Origin: Rhodamnia argentea
Taxonomy: Eukaryota; Streptophyta; Magnoliopsida; Myrtales; Myrtaceae
Assembly: GCF_020921035.1 (NCBI RefSeq)
Contig: NC_063151.1
Span: 26,542,934-26,606,933, forward strand
DNA length: 64,000 bases
Direction of reading: 5' to 3'
Shown: piece by piece, positions 1 to 11,562 of the stretch
Layout: the number at the start of each line of letters is the position of its first letter
Position numbering within the stretch: the stretch's first letter is position 1
Notes under the pieces: model-generated
Database searches by the model: none
Told to the model about the DNA's origin: nothing
Seen by the model: the letters and a program-made list of their open reading frames with translations, nothing else
Made by a program: the position numbers and the translations under genes

Positions 1-328
1 TCGCCACACTAAAAGTCAGTCCTCGGGCCGGCTCACTGTACATAATTGCCAATAAATTTTCAAACTTTTAATCCTCTTGCATGGTACATTTATTTACAAG
101 AGCAATTAGACTCGTAAAATCCGTACTCACTCGCCTTAGTGAACTAATTATGCCAAAGAAGCGAGTCTTAGACAGTCTACACTCAATTTGGAAACTTTAC
201 ATGGTTTTGCACCTCACTACAACTATTAAACTTTCTGTATCTTTCCTAATCGGCATCCACAGGGCACGGACAACAGATCAATGAACCGGAATCCAACTGA
301 ACGAAGCTAGAGAGACAGAGCAACTAAC
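1..328 (-). other. Intron 1 of the MMS19 homologue (partial)
   Basis: It lies directly downstream of the donor of the MMS19 first exon on the minus strand. No second exon with a matching reading frame is visible, so the acceptor should be outside the window. Short ORFs here on either strand resemble no protein I know. Confidence 0.5.
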
Positions 329-400
329 CTGCTCACTCGGAGAGCGAGAAGTGTCAACGTATGATTCAATGTGACGAGTCAGCTCACTGAGTTCTGCCAT
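329..400 (-). CDS. MMS19: MMS19 homologue, first coding exon only (gene runs off the left edge)
   Basis: The minus strand has an ATG at 400 followed by 24 clean codons, MAELSELTRHIESYVDTS then RSPSEQ, and a GTTAG donor at 328-327. The start matches the N-terminus I know from plant MMS19 proteins, where a HIESYVDSSRS-like stretch precedes the first HEAT repeats. MMS19 is a HEAT-repeat scaffold of the cytosolic iron-sulfur assembly targeting complex; it hands clusters to DNA polymerases, helicases and other nuclear enzymes. The remaining exons would lie left of position 1, and 1-328 reads as the first intron. It is too short to track as a long ORF. The call rests on only 24 residues, so another protein cannot be fully excluded. 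Confidence 0.7.
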
Positions 401-640
401 GGGCGAGAGAGCGAGAGAGAGTTAGGGCTTTAGCTTGAGAGGGAAACGGTGAGTGCGTTTATGACGTTTCAGGAAGCAAGGCGCTGAAGATGGCGACGCA
501 AGAGCGAGAGCAGCAGGTCTGTTAGAAGGTTCTATTTGCACTTCGGTCCCTGTGGATTCGCATATTTCTGCAATTCCCCATTTGGTTGTTTTTATTTTCG
601 GTTCTCGGGTTGTGTGCCCAGTGTTTACAGTTGCACCCTT
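401..640. promoter_or_regulatory. Probable MMS19 5' UTR and promoter
   Basis: This is the stretch upstream of the MMS19 start on the minus strand. It is less AT-rich than the repeats beyond 640 and contains GAGA-rich sequence and a GTTAGGGCTTT telo-box-like motif near 421. No TATA box is obvious. The promoter is inferred from position only. Confidence 0.3.
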
Positions 641-653
641 GTTTTTTTTTTTA

Positions 654-1167
654 AAATTAATATCACGAAAAATCTTAAACCGATGCATCCGTAATAAATT
701 TATCTCAAACTATTTTTTAACCACGAAAAATCCAAATCGGTACACCTGTAGTAAATTTACCCAAAATTTTTTTTAGACCACCGAAAAACCTAAACCGGCA
801 CATCTATGACAAATCTACCTAAAATTAAATTTTTTTATCACGAAAAACCTAAATCGATACGCCCGTGATAAATTTATACTTCATTAAATTGGGTCAATAC
901 AACGAAAAATCCAAAATTGATACACTTGTGACAAATAGAGGGTAAAAATCCCAAAATGGCACACTCGTGAACTGTTATGTGACATTCAACTCGGTAATTT
1001 GACGCTTAAATTTAAGAAAAACTAACTAAGGATAAATTTATCATATGCGTATCAATTTGGGGTAAATTTATTATAAATGTACCAGTTTGAGCTTTTTATG
1101 GTCAAAAAGATAATTTATGATAAATTTATCACGGGTGTATCAATTTGAAATTTTTCATAATATTAAC
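654..1167. repeat. Foldback repeat, family W, copy 1
   Basis: The left half reads TTAATATCACGAAAAATC and repeats a unit of the type CACGAAAAACCTAAACCG, then TACACC, then GTGATAAATTTACC several times in tandem. The right half carries the same unit inverted and ends AATATTAACC. The whole block could therefore fold back on itself. It has no coding capacity. Other copies lie at 2885-3402 and 10513-10950, with a fragment near 11040-11095. Its superfamily is not clear from sequence alone. Confidence 0.6.
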
Positions 1168-1477
1168 CATTTTTTTTTGTCGAAAGTTGCATCCTCGTTG
1201 AAATGCCGAATTTGCTGTCGGCCGGACTCACTAGCCTTCTCTTCTTGGTCTTTAGACTCTTTACTCTTTTAGGCAAACGGCCGAGAAAATTGAGTTCTCC
1301 AAGCATCATGCTAAGAAGGGTTTCGGGGGCATTCTTCAAGAGCTTTAGCATATTGTAAAGGGAAATCAATGAAATACAAATCCACCACTTTATAGTGATC
1401 ACTCCAATTCGAGGGCAAAAGAATGTCAGCAGTATCAAAATTTGTGTACATCAATTACTTTAATACTAAAGTTTTTC

Positions 1478-2010
1478 ACCGGCTCACTTAAGTGTCAAAT
1501 CGAAAAAAAAATGATCATTTAAGTGCAAAATTGGATAAATTACAGCCAAACTCGTTACGTGATATTTATTATTAAATTTTTAAAATTATGTGGCAATTTT
1601 AAAAAAAAAAACAGTCCATGGTAAATTTTGTGAAGTATTCAGTCCTCGTAGACTTCTAAACCTAAAAATGAGCTACTTTTTTTTATTAAAAAATCAAATT
1701 TAATTTAAAAATAAGCTAAAAGTAAAACTAAAATAAAATTTTGCAAGCTCTCGCCGATACAAGCCCTTTCCTTTCTTTTTTTAAAATTTTTATCTTTATT
1801 TTTTAATATTATTTTTAACTTTTGGCTTTTTTATTGATGACTAGATCCTCCAAAGAGTCACGTATGATTAAATTATTAATGAAAAATATCACATAAGATT
1901 TTCAACCAACCAGATTGGAGTTGGCACTTAAAATGATCGTTTTTAAAAAACGTTGGCACTTAAGTGAATCGAAAAAAAATTGATACTAAAGTGATCGCCG
2001 TACAACAATT
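1478..2010. repeat. Foldback repeat, family X, copy 1
   Basis: The arms are built around CACTTAAGTGCCAATTTTTT. The left arm runs from about 1478 and the inverted right arm ends near 2010 with ACTAAAGTGATCGCCGTAC. The centre is AT-rich and non-coding. A second copy is at 3404-4238. Confidence 0.5.
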
Positions 2011-2029
2011 TTGGCACTTTTGAGGCGTA

Positions 2030-2755
2030 AATGATAATCGTTCTATTTCTGGAATCAATTTTTGACGAGAAAAGGATTTTTTATTTCTAGTTTCTGGACA
2101 AGTTTCTAAGCAAGTAAACATGTTTGATAATGACACTAACTTTATGTTCCTGAAATAGAAATTCGTTTGATAAATGCATAAAATTTCTAGGTTTGCTGAC
2201 AATTGGCGGACCCTTGAACAAGCGGCTAGCGGACTGCTACCTGCGGATCGTGGACCAGCAACCAATGGACGGCGGACTAGTGGCCGGTGATCGGCAAACC
2301 GACAACCCCAATGCGAGAGAGACGTCACCAGCAAACTAGCGATTTGCAAACCGATGAAGGGCGGACTAGTGACCGAGGCCGGCGGATTAGTGGACCGACG
2401 ATCGGCATTTGGTGGATGGCGAACGTGCAAACAATCTAACGGCAAACCAACAATTGAAGGCCGATGAACGATGGATTAGCGATCGGTGGCCAACGAATGG
2501 TAGATCGGCGATCGGCGACCAAGACGGAGAGAGAAAGAGTGAACGATGAGAAGAATTATTATTTATCGTTTTTGTTACGTAAATAGAGAAGCTGAAAATT
2601 AACTTCTCATTTCTGTTTCAAATATATTTCCGGAATAAATTTTAGTTTTAGAAATAGAAAAATGAAATTACATTGCTAAATAGATTTCTATTCCAAACTT
2701 ATTCTATAAATAGGTTTGAAATAGAAATAGAGAAACAACATGGTTATCATTTGCC
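2030..2755. repeat. Inverted-repeat element, family Y, copy 1
   Basis: The ends AAATGATAATCGTTCTATTTC (left) and AGAAACAACATGGTTATCATTT (right) are rough inverted repeats. The flanking arms are made of degenerate AGAAATAGAAAAATGAAATT units. The middle (about 2190-2530) is a GC-richer stretch of repeated GGCGGACTAGTGACC-like and GATCGGCGACC-like words without a credible gene. A truncated copy lies at 4240-4430. Confidence 0.45.
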
Positions 2756-2884
2756 CCACTAATGTTCTTTTGCCTCGGTCCGAGAGATTTACACAACAAT
2801 GATTTAGCACAAAGAACATCGGGAGCGCCAAAAGTTGTGCACGTGCTCACTTTAGTGCAGAAAACTTCCCTTGCATTATTTTGG

Positions 2885-3402
2885 GTTAATACCACGAAAG
2901 ATCCCAAACTGGTATAACCATGACAAATCTACCCCCAAACAATTTTTTTACCAGAAAAAACCTTAAATTGATACACTTATGAAAATTTTACCCCAAATTG
3001 GTACGTCCGTGATAAATTTACCTTCCATTAGTTTTTGTTAAATCTAACCGTCAAATTCTCGAGTCGAAGACACGTGACAGTTCACAAGTATATCAGTTTA
3101 GGGTTTTTATCCTATATTTGTAATGGGTGTAACAATTTGGGATTTTTCAAGGTATTAACCCGATTTAACGAAAGGTAAATTAGTCGCGGGTGTACCAGTT
3201 TAGGATTTTTGGCAATAAAAAAAATTAGTTTATGGTAGATTTATCACAGATATATTAGTTTATGATTTTTTGTGGTCAAAAAATTGTTTGGGATAGATTT
3301 GTCACATGTGTATTAATTTATGATTTTTTATAATCAAAAAAATAATTTGGGATAAATTTGTCATAAGTGTATCAGTTTGAGGTTTTTCGTGATATTAACC
3401 CG
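2885..3402. repeat. Foldback repeat, family W, copy 2
   Basis: It begins GGGTTAATACCACGAAAGAT and ends TTTTTCGTGATATTAACCC, a good inverted pair. Inside are tandem units of the CGAAAAACC, TACACC, GTGATAAATTTACC type, inverted in the right half, with an internal ATTAACCCG at about 3152. It is the best-preserved copy for defining the family's ends. Confidence 0.6.
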
Positions 3403-3403
3403 A

Positions 3404-4238
3404 TCATTTAAGTGCCAATTTTTTTTAAATAATCACTTAAGTGCCAACTCCAATCTACTCAGCTGGAAATTTGATGTGGTATTTTTTTTATTAATAGTTG
3501 AAGCTAACATAGCTCACCGGAGGCCCAGTTAGCAATAAAAAAAAAGATAAAAGTAGAAAAAAGAAGTAATAAAAAATAAAAAGCAAATTTTTTATAAAAA
3601 GCAAAATTTTTTTTAAAAAAAGTATAAAAAATTAAAATTAGATTTAAAAAATTGCTAGAAGATATTTTTGTAAATACAAATTTTATTTACATTAAATTTA
3701 TAAATAGGCTTAAAAATTTAACATAAAAAACTTTAAAAAGGGGGGTTGGGGAAGAACTAGGATAATTTTTTAAAGTTTTCATCTTTTTAATTTTTTTAGA
3801 TTTTTCAAATTTCGTTTGAAAATTTTTTTTAAATATTTTTTTTAATTTCCTCCCCTTTTAATATTTAATTTTTAAATTTCTTCCATCTTTTAAAAATTTT
3901 AATTTTTTTAAAAAAATTAATTTTCCCCTTTTAAAATTTTATTAATTTTTTTGTTAAATTTTTAAGCTTATTTTAAAATGTAATTAAAATTTTTTGTTTT
4001 TTAATTTTGTTTTTAGAAAATTTTTAAATATTAATTAATTTTATTTTATTTTATTTTAAAGTTGAGAAGTCCATGTGGACTTAATTTTTTTAAAAATAAT
4101 ATCATTTTATATTAAAAATTTAATTATAAATGTTATATATTAATTTTGACCGGAATATATAGCTGGAAGCATTTAAGTGATACGGCGGAAACTTTTGGTA
4201 TTAAAGTGAGTGCCGTACATATTTTTTGACACTTTTGA
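3404..4238. repeat. Foldback repeat, family X, copy 2
   Basis: It starts GATCATTTAAGTGCCAATTT and ends near AAAGTGAGTGCCGTACAT. The interior (3540-4080) is extremely AT-rich, mostly runs of A and T with no open frame. It corresponds to copy 1 at 1478-2010 in order and arms, but differs in interior length. Confidence 0.5.
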
Positions 4239-4239
4239 T

Positions 4240-4492
4240 GTTTTTCTCTCTTTCTCGTTTCTATTTTGGAAACAGAAAAGCTGAAAATTAATTTTTCAAT
4301 TTTGTTTCGAATCTATATTTGGAACAAATTTTTGTTTTAGAAATAGAAAAATGAATTTATGTTACCAAATATATTTTTGTTTCAACTTGTTCTGTAGAAA
4401 TGGAGAAACAGTATATTATAATTCGCGTACTAATGTTATTTTGCCTCGGTCCGAGGGATTTAAACAGCGATGACATAGCACAAAACCTTTCT
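4240..4492. repeat. Truncated family Y copy plus conserved flank
   Basis: Positions 4245-4430 repeat the AGAAATAGAAAAATGAA arm of the 2030-2755 element but lack its GC-richer centre. The following stretch, with TTTTGCCTCGGTCCGAGGGA, matches the flank at 2758-2825. This shows that the flank was copied together with the repeats. Confidence 0.5.
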
Positions 4493-5408
4493 TAGGCACT
4501 CAGACATTGAAACAGTAATACATGGGCCCATAGCCTAGCCCAAGGCCATTATTTTGCTGGTAAAGCTCGGCCCAGTAACCCACTCTTTAATTACCTTCGA
4601 ACGGCTTCGTTGAAAAAGCACGACCAGCGGAGAAAACGAAGAAAAAGAAGCAGTTACTCGGCCACGAGAGGGAAAAAGGGAAAGAGAGAGAGAGAGAGGA
4701 AAAATCTTCGCGCGTTCACGAGCCGAAATCAAATCAACTACAAATTGCAATGTCGGCTAAGCATCAAGCGTATTATACGTTTATTCGGAATAATTTCCGA
4801 AGTTAAGGCACAAAATTCGAAACTATGTTGATCTTGAGCTGCAGGGTCCAATTGACAAGTTGTCGGGTTACATATGTACGTAGAGATGATGGTTTAGGGT
4901 GTTGTGAAGGTACAACACGAATTTTACAGAACTTGATTTGAGCTTACGATTTATTTGAAACGAATTTTTGAAGTTAGCCGTACATGCTGAACAATGACTT
5001 TCGGAGCTAAATTTTGTTGGCCAAGACGGAGGTATTGTAATACTTTGAAAAGGCTTTGTGCTTACTATGAATTCGCATGAAACAGAATTCACGTAGAAAG
5101 TTATAGAGCAAACAAATTTAGCGCGCAAGCTACGCATAGCGGACAACAATGGGGCAAGCTTTTTGGTGGCGCGAAAGTATCGTTTTATCGATAAATAGAC
5201 TTAGTTTAACCAAGCCGTTCATTAGAATATTGTTTTACTTGATCTTTTATAATGCTTTTTTGATTAATTGTTAGGCATTTGAATGCTTCGTCGTAGGTTG
5301 GTTTTCGATTTTTCCAAGCCAGTATATCTGTCTTTTCTTTGAGTTTGTAAACTCATGTCTAGAAAACGAAATGGATTATACATGTTATGAGTTAAGAAAA
5401 AACATACT
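4493..5408. other. Intergenic, no supported gene
   Basis: Near 4520-4580 there are GGGCCCA, AGCCCA and GGCCCAG words, typical of plant site II promoter elements. A basic 73-residue ORF (4610-4831) follows, rich in RKKR and ERER from GAGA-type sequence. It matches no family I know, and no further exon can be joined to it. The rest is AT-rich and featureless. Confidence 0.3.
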
Positions 5409-8140
5409 TATTGACACCTAAATTTTGGCCATCCTTTTTAGTGATTAACTTTTGCATAAAATTTAGGAATTTACTTTGGTCCTTACAAACAGATAATTAA
5501 ATCATCTTGTATATAGTTTGCACTTAGTTCATTTTATTTTATTTTTATAGCATGCATATAGTTGCATTCGACCGACGATGGACGAGATAAAACGGATAGG
5601 GCTAAGTGCGCGGAGAAAGAGGATTTGGAGATGTCTATTATTTTCTTAAATGGCCTAAATTATTGATTGAAATTCGAAACAATTTATTATTGAGATTTTT
5701 TGTCACATAGGCATGGTTCTTGGGGGCGTGAATCAAGAGGAAATGGGCTGAGGTAGTTAGAGAAGGGGTTTTGATCAGATTTGTTGGTTTGAAAAGAGAT
5801 CACATAGAAACCAGAATTGATAGTCAGGATATGTTGCAAAACTGAAAAGATACGATCGTTATCTCAGCGATTATTTTCAGGGTTTCTTGTGCCTATAAAC
5901 AGGACACCTTAGCACGTTCAAAAGGTGGAGGCCACACAATTGTTTCGCACAGCCACGTTGAGAGAGAAAATTGAGAGGGAGAAACGTATGAGAAACAGTG
6001 AGGTTGAGAGAAGCAATTCTTGGCCACTGTGAAGACCCTACGCCCATCATCCCTTCATCTTCATCCATGTTCTCCACCTGACATGCAGAAGAAGCTAAAG
6101 AAAAGAAAAAGAAAGAGAGAGAGCATCATTCTCTTTTTTCTTTTCTCTTCTTGGTGGAAGACTCACAAAGGAGCAAGCCAAGGAAAACGTCCATGTGTGG
6201 AGGGGCTTCACACACGAGACTCCACGTCCATTGGTGAAACATCAGGGAGTTTTCCTCGATCGAATTGCAGTATAGTCCCAACGAGTTCCTAGCGCCTTTG
6301 TGAACTTCTGGTGCGCCCAGGTGTTCTGGGACCAACAGGCGCATAATTGAGTCTCCACTGCAAGCAGTCCTCGATCAAACTCGAAGCACCACCCTAGCCG
6401 GTCACCAGACCACAAGTTGTTCGTGATTGTGCAAGCCCCGCCGAATCGATTCCATCCTCGAACCTGATCCGCAAGTTGGAAAGATTCAAATTTGGAAACA
6501 GCATCCTTGGAAGATTAGGCTCCGCAAGTTCCTTCGCACTAGCACCAAGCCCACGAACTTTCAAGCAAAGCGATTCTTTGCAGTCACCGAATCTCATGAG
6601 CCTCCGTACCGAGCCGATCAGTCCAAGTTTTGGATCGCAATTTTTCGGAGTAAATTCAAATTGGAGAACATCCTTGCAGTTTTAGGTATATTTCCTAATT
6701 TGAATGTGTTAAATATTGTTTTGCCTACTTTGCATGGATTGAATGTTAGATTGCATATATTAAAATTCCGTTGCTTGATTTAGATCTAATCACCTGAATT
6801 GATGGATGGCGTGTCTAAATTGAATATTTTGGGATTTTTGTTGTGCAATATATGATTTGCCTAGTTTGAAAGATTTGATTGGAATAAAATCTGAAAATTT
6901 CAAAATCTTTTTTTGAAAATTCCTTGAAGATACTCATGATATCAAAAATCATTCAAAATGTGATTGATTGGGAAAATCTCCTAATCCGCAACTTGCCACG
7001 CGAGCAAGGATTTGAGTTCAATCTTTAATCGTAAGATTACGAATTAAAGATTGACTCAAATATTTGCGAAATGTTTTAAAAAATCGATTGAGATATCCAC
7101 TTTCTTGATTGATTTGATTGGTATAATATCTTTAGAATGAATATTCTCTTGCATGATATTTAAAATTCTAAAAGATATTGCATTGCATTTTAGATAAATT
7201 CGCATCCTTAAATTAAAATCATTTAGATATTTGCACGTTTAATTTAATTTCAGAATAAGTTAATTTAGATTTGCATTCTAGGATAGAATCCACGTATTTG
7301 AGTAGATTTTCATTTCTAAAATAATTTATCTTTAATATGTTGGGGATTAGGCAAACTTAAACCCTAAAATATGTAAGATAATTATCCTTAGACATAGTTT
7401 CATTTAGGGTCGTTCATTAATCCAAAAATACAAAATTAAAACAAGCTTGCCATGCCATTTGCATGCTAGGTTTAGATCATATAGAATTTGCATGTTTAGG
7501 TCTTCAATTAATTCGTAAGTCATATAGTCAATTTAATTAGACCGTAACATCATTTGTACATTAGTTTCATTTAATTGCATGTCATCTAGGTTAGTCATGT
7601 AGTTAAATTAATTTCATATGCATGCTTAGGATTTCCTTGCATTTAATTTAATTCATTTGCATCTTAGATTAAATCATGCATTACAAACAGGTTAGTCTTT
7701 ATCCCACTAAAAAGCGAAAATTCAAAAGTGAGAACTATTTATCTTTGCGTATGCTTCCCGCAATTACCTGGATGCTCAATTAATTGATTGTGCAATCGTA
7801 TGATAACCTTTGTTAGTGACTTATGTTAAAATCAATTAATGTTGCCTAACAAAAAATTTTCATGAAATAAAATGGTACCGAAATGGCGTTAGAGTAATCT
7901 AGCGTAATCAAGTCCTTGGACTTAGAATCTCCGGTTTGTATAAGTAATTTAGTTCTCCCGCTAATATACTTAGATTTCTAATCGACCTACTAAAAATGAT
8001 TAGTGGCGACTCCAATTCAAATATCTTTGCATGTTAAGTTGCGATGTGGTATGGACTTAAGAGAGTCCGAGTTAGGTTAGTTAAACAATTAACTCGATAA
8101 TTCATTAACCTAGAAACCTGATTTTTAGGTCGCGACAATA
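5409..8140 (+). mobile_element. Probable solo LTR of a gypsy-type retrotransposon
   Basis: The block begins TATTGACACCTAAATTTTGG and ends AGGTCGCGACAATA, so the termini TATTG and CAATA are inverted. A start resembling TGACACCTAAATTTTG and an end with GGTCGCGACA are familiar from large plant Ty3-gypsy LTRs. A TATA-like CCTATAAACAGG sits at about 5891, as expected between U3 and R. There is no gag or pol frame and no clear primer-binding site after 8140, so a solo LTR is the simplest reading. I could not find a convincing 5-bp target duplication, so the exact ends are uncertain. Confidence 0.45.
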
Positions 8141-8846
8141 CTCTTGCATAAATATGATCTTGCATTTATTGTTGTTTGTATAATTGATATAGAAACTTAT
8201 CTGCAGATTATAGTATAGATTGATTGCTTGCAGATTGTTTGCGAAACCTTTTGTAAAAGAATTACAAAAAGTCCTTGACTTTCAATATGGCTTATAAAGG
8301 TATTATTTTTTACTAATTGAATCGTGAAAAGTTACATGTTCACGCCATTGAAATTAAATCTTGAGATGGTTGTCTAGTTTTGGTTGTGAATTAGTGGAAG
8401 TTGAGGTTGATGGATTATGCTCATGTCGGTGTGATTAGAACTCGTTGAGGGGAAGTATGGAAACTGTCAAGATGTTCTTCTATGCCAGACCACTGAGCGA
8501 TATAGGTGGTAGACCTATCCAAAAAGGCAAACTTGGTTGCCTTTATTACAACGTTAAATGTGACCGCATAGTTAGATGTCAAGTACTATAGTAGTCGATG
8601 GAGTGATGTCGAGCATTATATTGGTCGATGGAATAGACTATTGACGTTTGCCATGATGGAGATTGATCAATGGATCGACTATTGATGTTTGTTATGATAT
8701 TTGTTGATTAAATGAATATTTCTAATATTTATACCTTTATGTTAAAGCGATATAATTCATTTGATATTATATTGTATTGCTCTGGTTGGCGAGGTTCAGG
8801 CCTTCGTGCCCCCCCCTCTCTCCCGTGGCGGTGGGGTGATGGCAAC
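8141..8846. other. Intergenic, no gene seen
   Basis: AT-rich sequence without a long open frame. Around 8575-8700 it repeats the word GTCGATGGA and variants several times. The last part (about 8800-8846, with CCCTCTCTCCCGTGGCGGTG) is the left half of another repeat that the hAT element has split; its right half continues at 9929. Confidence 0.35.
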
Positions 8847-9920
8847 TAGGGGTGTCAGTGGTTCGGTTCGGTTCGGTTTTTTAGAAAACCGAACTGAACC
8901 GAACCATTAAGAAATTTGCTTAAGCTGAACCAAAACTTGTTCTGAACTGAACCAAACTGAACTGAAAAACTCAGTTCGGTTCGGTTCGGTGCAGTTAGGT
9001 TTTCAGTTCGAATTTCTGATTTTTATTTTTATATTTTTCCCTTTTTCTTCTTTTCGTTTCTTTTCTTTTGTTTGTGATCTCTATTGCTTTTGTGCGTTGG
9101 TTCGATTTCTCCAAGAAAAAAATGCTAATGATGGTTAAGATGAAAGCCAGCCTTCCCTTCGTCAGCAACCACGAGCCCAACCTCAACGCTTCGTTCTGCC
9201 ATTGCCACTGGAGTCGCAGCGCCACATTTCTCCAGCTTGGCCGTCTCCTCCGCCCGGTGCCTCACTTCCAGATCTGTCGCCAAGGGATTGGATTTGGTCG
9301 GAACTCATCCATGGCTGAAGCTGGTCTCTTCTTCCACTACTCCACAGAATATCCATGGATTGAAAGAGCCGGGTTTTGCCGAATCGTGTGGAAGATGAGA
9401 AAGTGGCAAGAGAAATCGTCCACTGCTCCGATGAGAGAGAGGGGAGAGAGAAACTATCCACTGCTCTGATGAGAGAGAGCACGAAGATGAAAAGGGGGAG
9501 AGAGAAGAAGAGGAAAGAAGCCGTCCACTACGCTGATGAGAGAGAAGAAGAAAAAGGGGGGGAAGGGGAAGTACGCAAAAAAGGGGAGAGAGATCGCAAA
9601 GATAGAGGGAGAGAGAGATTAAAGCAGAAAAAAGTAGGAGAGAGAAAGAGAGCACAAAGACAGGAAGAGAGAGAATAAAGTAGAAAAAGGGGAGAGAGAG
9701 TGCACAGTGAGAGAGGAGAGAGAGCACGCACAAAGGAAAGGAAAAAGAAACTGTGATCTGAATTGAATTGGTCTGAACCAAATTGACTTGTGAAACTATC
9801 CAATTTTTTTTACTATTAACCGAACCGAAACCGAACTGAACTGGAAATGTGTGAAATTTCGATTCGGTTCAGTTCAGTTTAGGTTTTGGTTCAGTTTTCA
9901 GTTTAGTTTTGACACCCCTA
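8847..9920. mobile_element. hAT-type non-autonomous element (MITE-like) with perfect 8-bp TSD
   Basis: The ends are perfect 11-bp inverted repeats, TAGGGGTGTCA and TGACACCCCTA. They are flanked by the identical 8-bp duplication ATGGCAAC at 8839-8846 and 9921-9928. An 8-bp duplication with TAGGG-type ends is characteristic of the hAT superfamily. Next to each end lie about 140-bp arms of inverted GGTTCGGTTCGG-type repeats. The centre (about 9010-9760) is different: a purine-rich tract full of GAGAGA, with the word TCCACTGCTC-GATGAGAGAGAG repeated three times, and a 133-residue ORF (9068-9469) of no known family. No transposase is present, so movement would have needed one supplied in trans. 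Confidence 0.85.
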
Positions 9921-9928
9921 ATGGCAAC

Positions 9929-10170
9929 CCTTCCGCTGTGTGTGTGTTCCTTTTTTAATTTTTAATAAAACATAAAAAGGAAAAGACTAATAAAAAAGAA
10001 AAAAAAATGACGAAGATGTCTTTGAAATCATGTCCTTTTTTCGAGACTTCATGGCCACTTTGGGACCTTATTTGAAATAAAATTCACTTGGAGCTCTTAT
10101 TGAGAAAGTGAGAGCATTTCGGACCTTTATTTGAAAATTTTTTAATAAAAGAATGCAAGGTTAAGAATAG
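9929..10170. repeat. Family C repeat fragment (split by the hAT element)
   Basis: It carries the words GACGAAGATGTCTTTGAAATC and GGACCTTATTTGAAATAA. Similar sequence is at 43260-43450, and a foldback version is at 36110-36560. Together with about 8800-8846 it forms one repeat interrupted by the hAT insertion. Confidence 0.45.
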
Positions 10171-10512
10171 CTGCGCAAATTTTACAAATAGGGTTAGGTG
10201 TCCATATTTTAACTCATTACCAATAACAAAGGAACGCATTTGTAGCTAAATAGTTAATAATTGTGATAGTTCGTGCACTTAATTATGTGTTAAAATTTAT
10301 ACAAACTAAATTTCGTATTTATATGCGCAGCATACACACTTGCTGTGCCGTGTGATGAATTGCTGTGTTGCGTACATGCAAAAAAAAAAAATGGTTAAGT
10401 AATGACATGAAAATACACATAAGAAGAAAAACAAGTGTTTTTTTAATCTAAAATACTTGAACCGTGTTTTTTTACCCCCCAAAAAAAGTAGTCCCAATGT
10501 AAATTAAAAAAA

Positions 10513-10950
10513 TGTTAATATCACGAAAAACTCAAACTACTACGTCTGCTATAAATTACCTCAAATTAATTTTTTGACCACTAAAAATAAAGAACCAATA
10601 CACCTGTAATAAATTTACTCTCTGTTAATTTTTATTAAACTCTACAGTTAATTTTTTGAGTTACATGACACATGACAATTGACATAAATATTAGTTTGAG
10701 ATTTTTATCCTCCGTTTTTCACATATTTACTATATTAGAGTTTTTTGTGATATAAATTCAATTTAATGGAAACTAATCGAGGTTTAGTTTGTCATAGGTC
10801 TATAAATTTAAAGTTTTTATGGATTAAAAAATTAGTTTGAAATAAAATTTACCACGATGCATTAATTTAAAAATTTTTATAGTGAAAAAATTAATTTAAA
10901 ATAAATTTATCACTGCGTGCTAATTTGCGTTTCCACAATATCAACACATT
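10513..10950. repeat. Foldback repeat, family W, copy 3 (degenerate)
   Basis: It starts GTTAATATCACGAAAAACTC and ends TTTCCACAATATCAAC. Units of ATAAATTTACC-type sequence appear direct in the left part and inverted in the right. It is more decayed than the copies at 654 and 2885. A further fragment at 11040-11095 (GGGATAAATTTGTCTCCGTG) reaches into the RPC7 promoter region. Confidence 0.5.
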
Positions 10951-11095
10951 TTTTATAGTTCATTTCTATTTGCACGGCCTGATTTGAGTAATGTTATGCA
11001 TATCACGAAAATGTTAAGCGATCCGGATCTCCAAAAACTGCATTTGGGATAAATTTGTCTCCGTGTATCAGTTTGCGTTTCCGCGCCATTAACCC

Positions 11096-11562
11096 TCGAA
11101 AAAACTGCATCTTTCTCCCTCCCCCTTCCCTCCCGCTCAGACACCATTACAGTCTCTCGTACAATCACACCCAGTAGATTTTCGACACGCACATATGGTG
11201 TACACTCAACATATCACCCCATCCACAACGAATCCTTCGTGTATGGTGACTAGTTGTAGCAGCGTCCACTTTCTCCTTTGATGGGATTAATCCTGATCAG
11301 AGGACCGTTTGTCACGGCAGGTGTTCGATGAAATGCCTCTGACAATGCTTTGTTGATTCTTTGGATTACGCGTGGAATTGTTCCGGCACTGGACGAAGCT
11401 GAAGCGGTTAGCTACAGGGTTCTGAACTTTGCGACTGGATTTTGAGGGGTCGCGGAAGCGGTTGACACGTACTTCTTCATGCGGCTGATCAGAACGAACG
11501 CTTCACTTGGTTCACGTGTATTATGATCATAAGCATCTGACTGTCTTTTTCTCAGGGTATCC
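11096..11562 (+). promoter_or_regulatory. RPC7 upstream region and likely 5' UTR
   Basis: The stretch between a repeat fragment and the RPC7 start contains pyrimidine-rich TTTCTCCCTCCCCCTTCCCT near 11110, a common plant initiator-type context. A CTTTTTCTCAG just before the ATG at 11563 suggests that a 5' UTR intron could end at about 11554. No TATA box is evident. Confidence 0.3.

Noticed and set aside
9376-9803. Overlapping 91-158 residue ORFs on both strands rich in RERE or LSLS
   Set aside because: They are translations of a GAGAGA tract inside the hAT element; low complexity, no domain.
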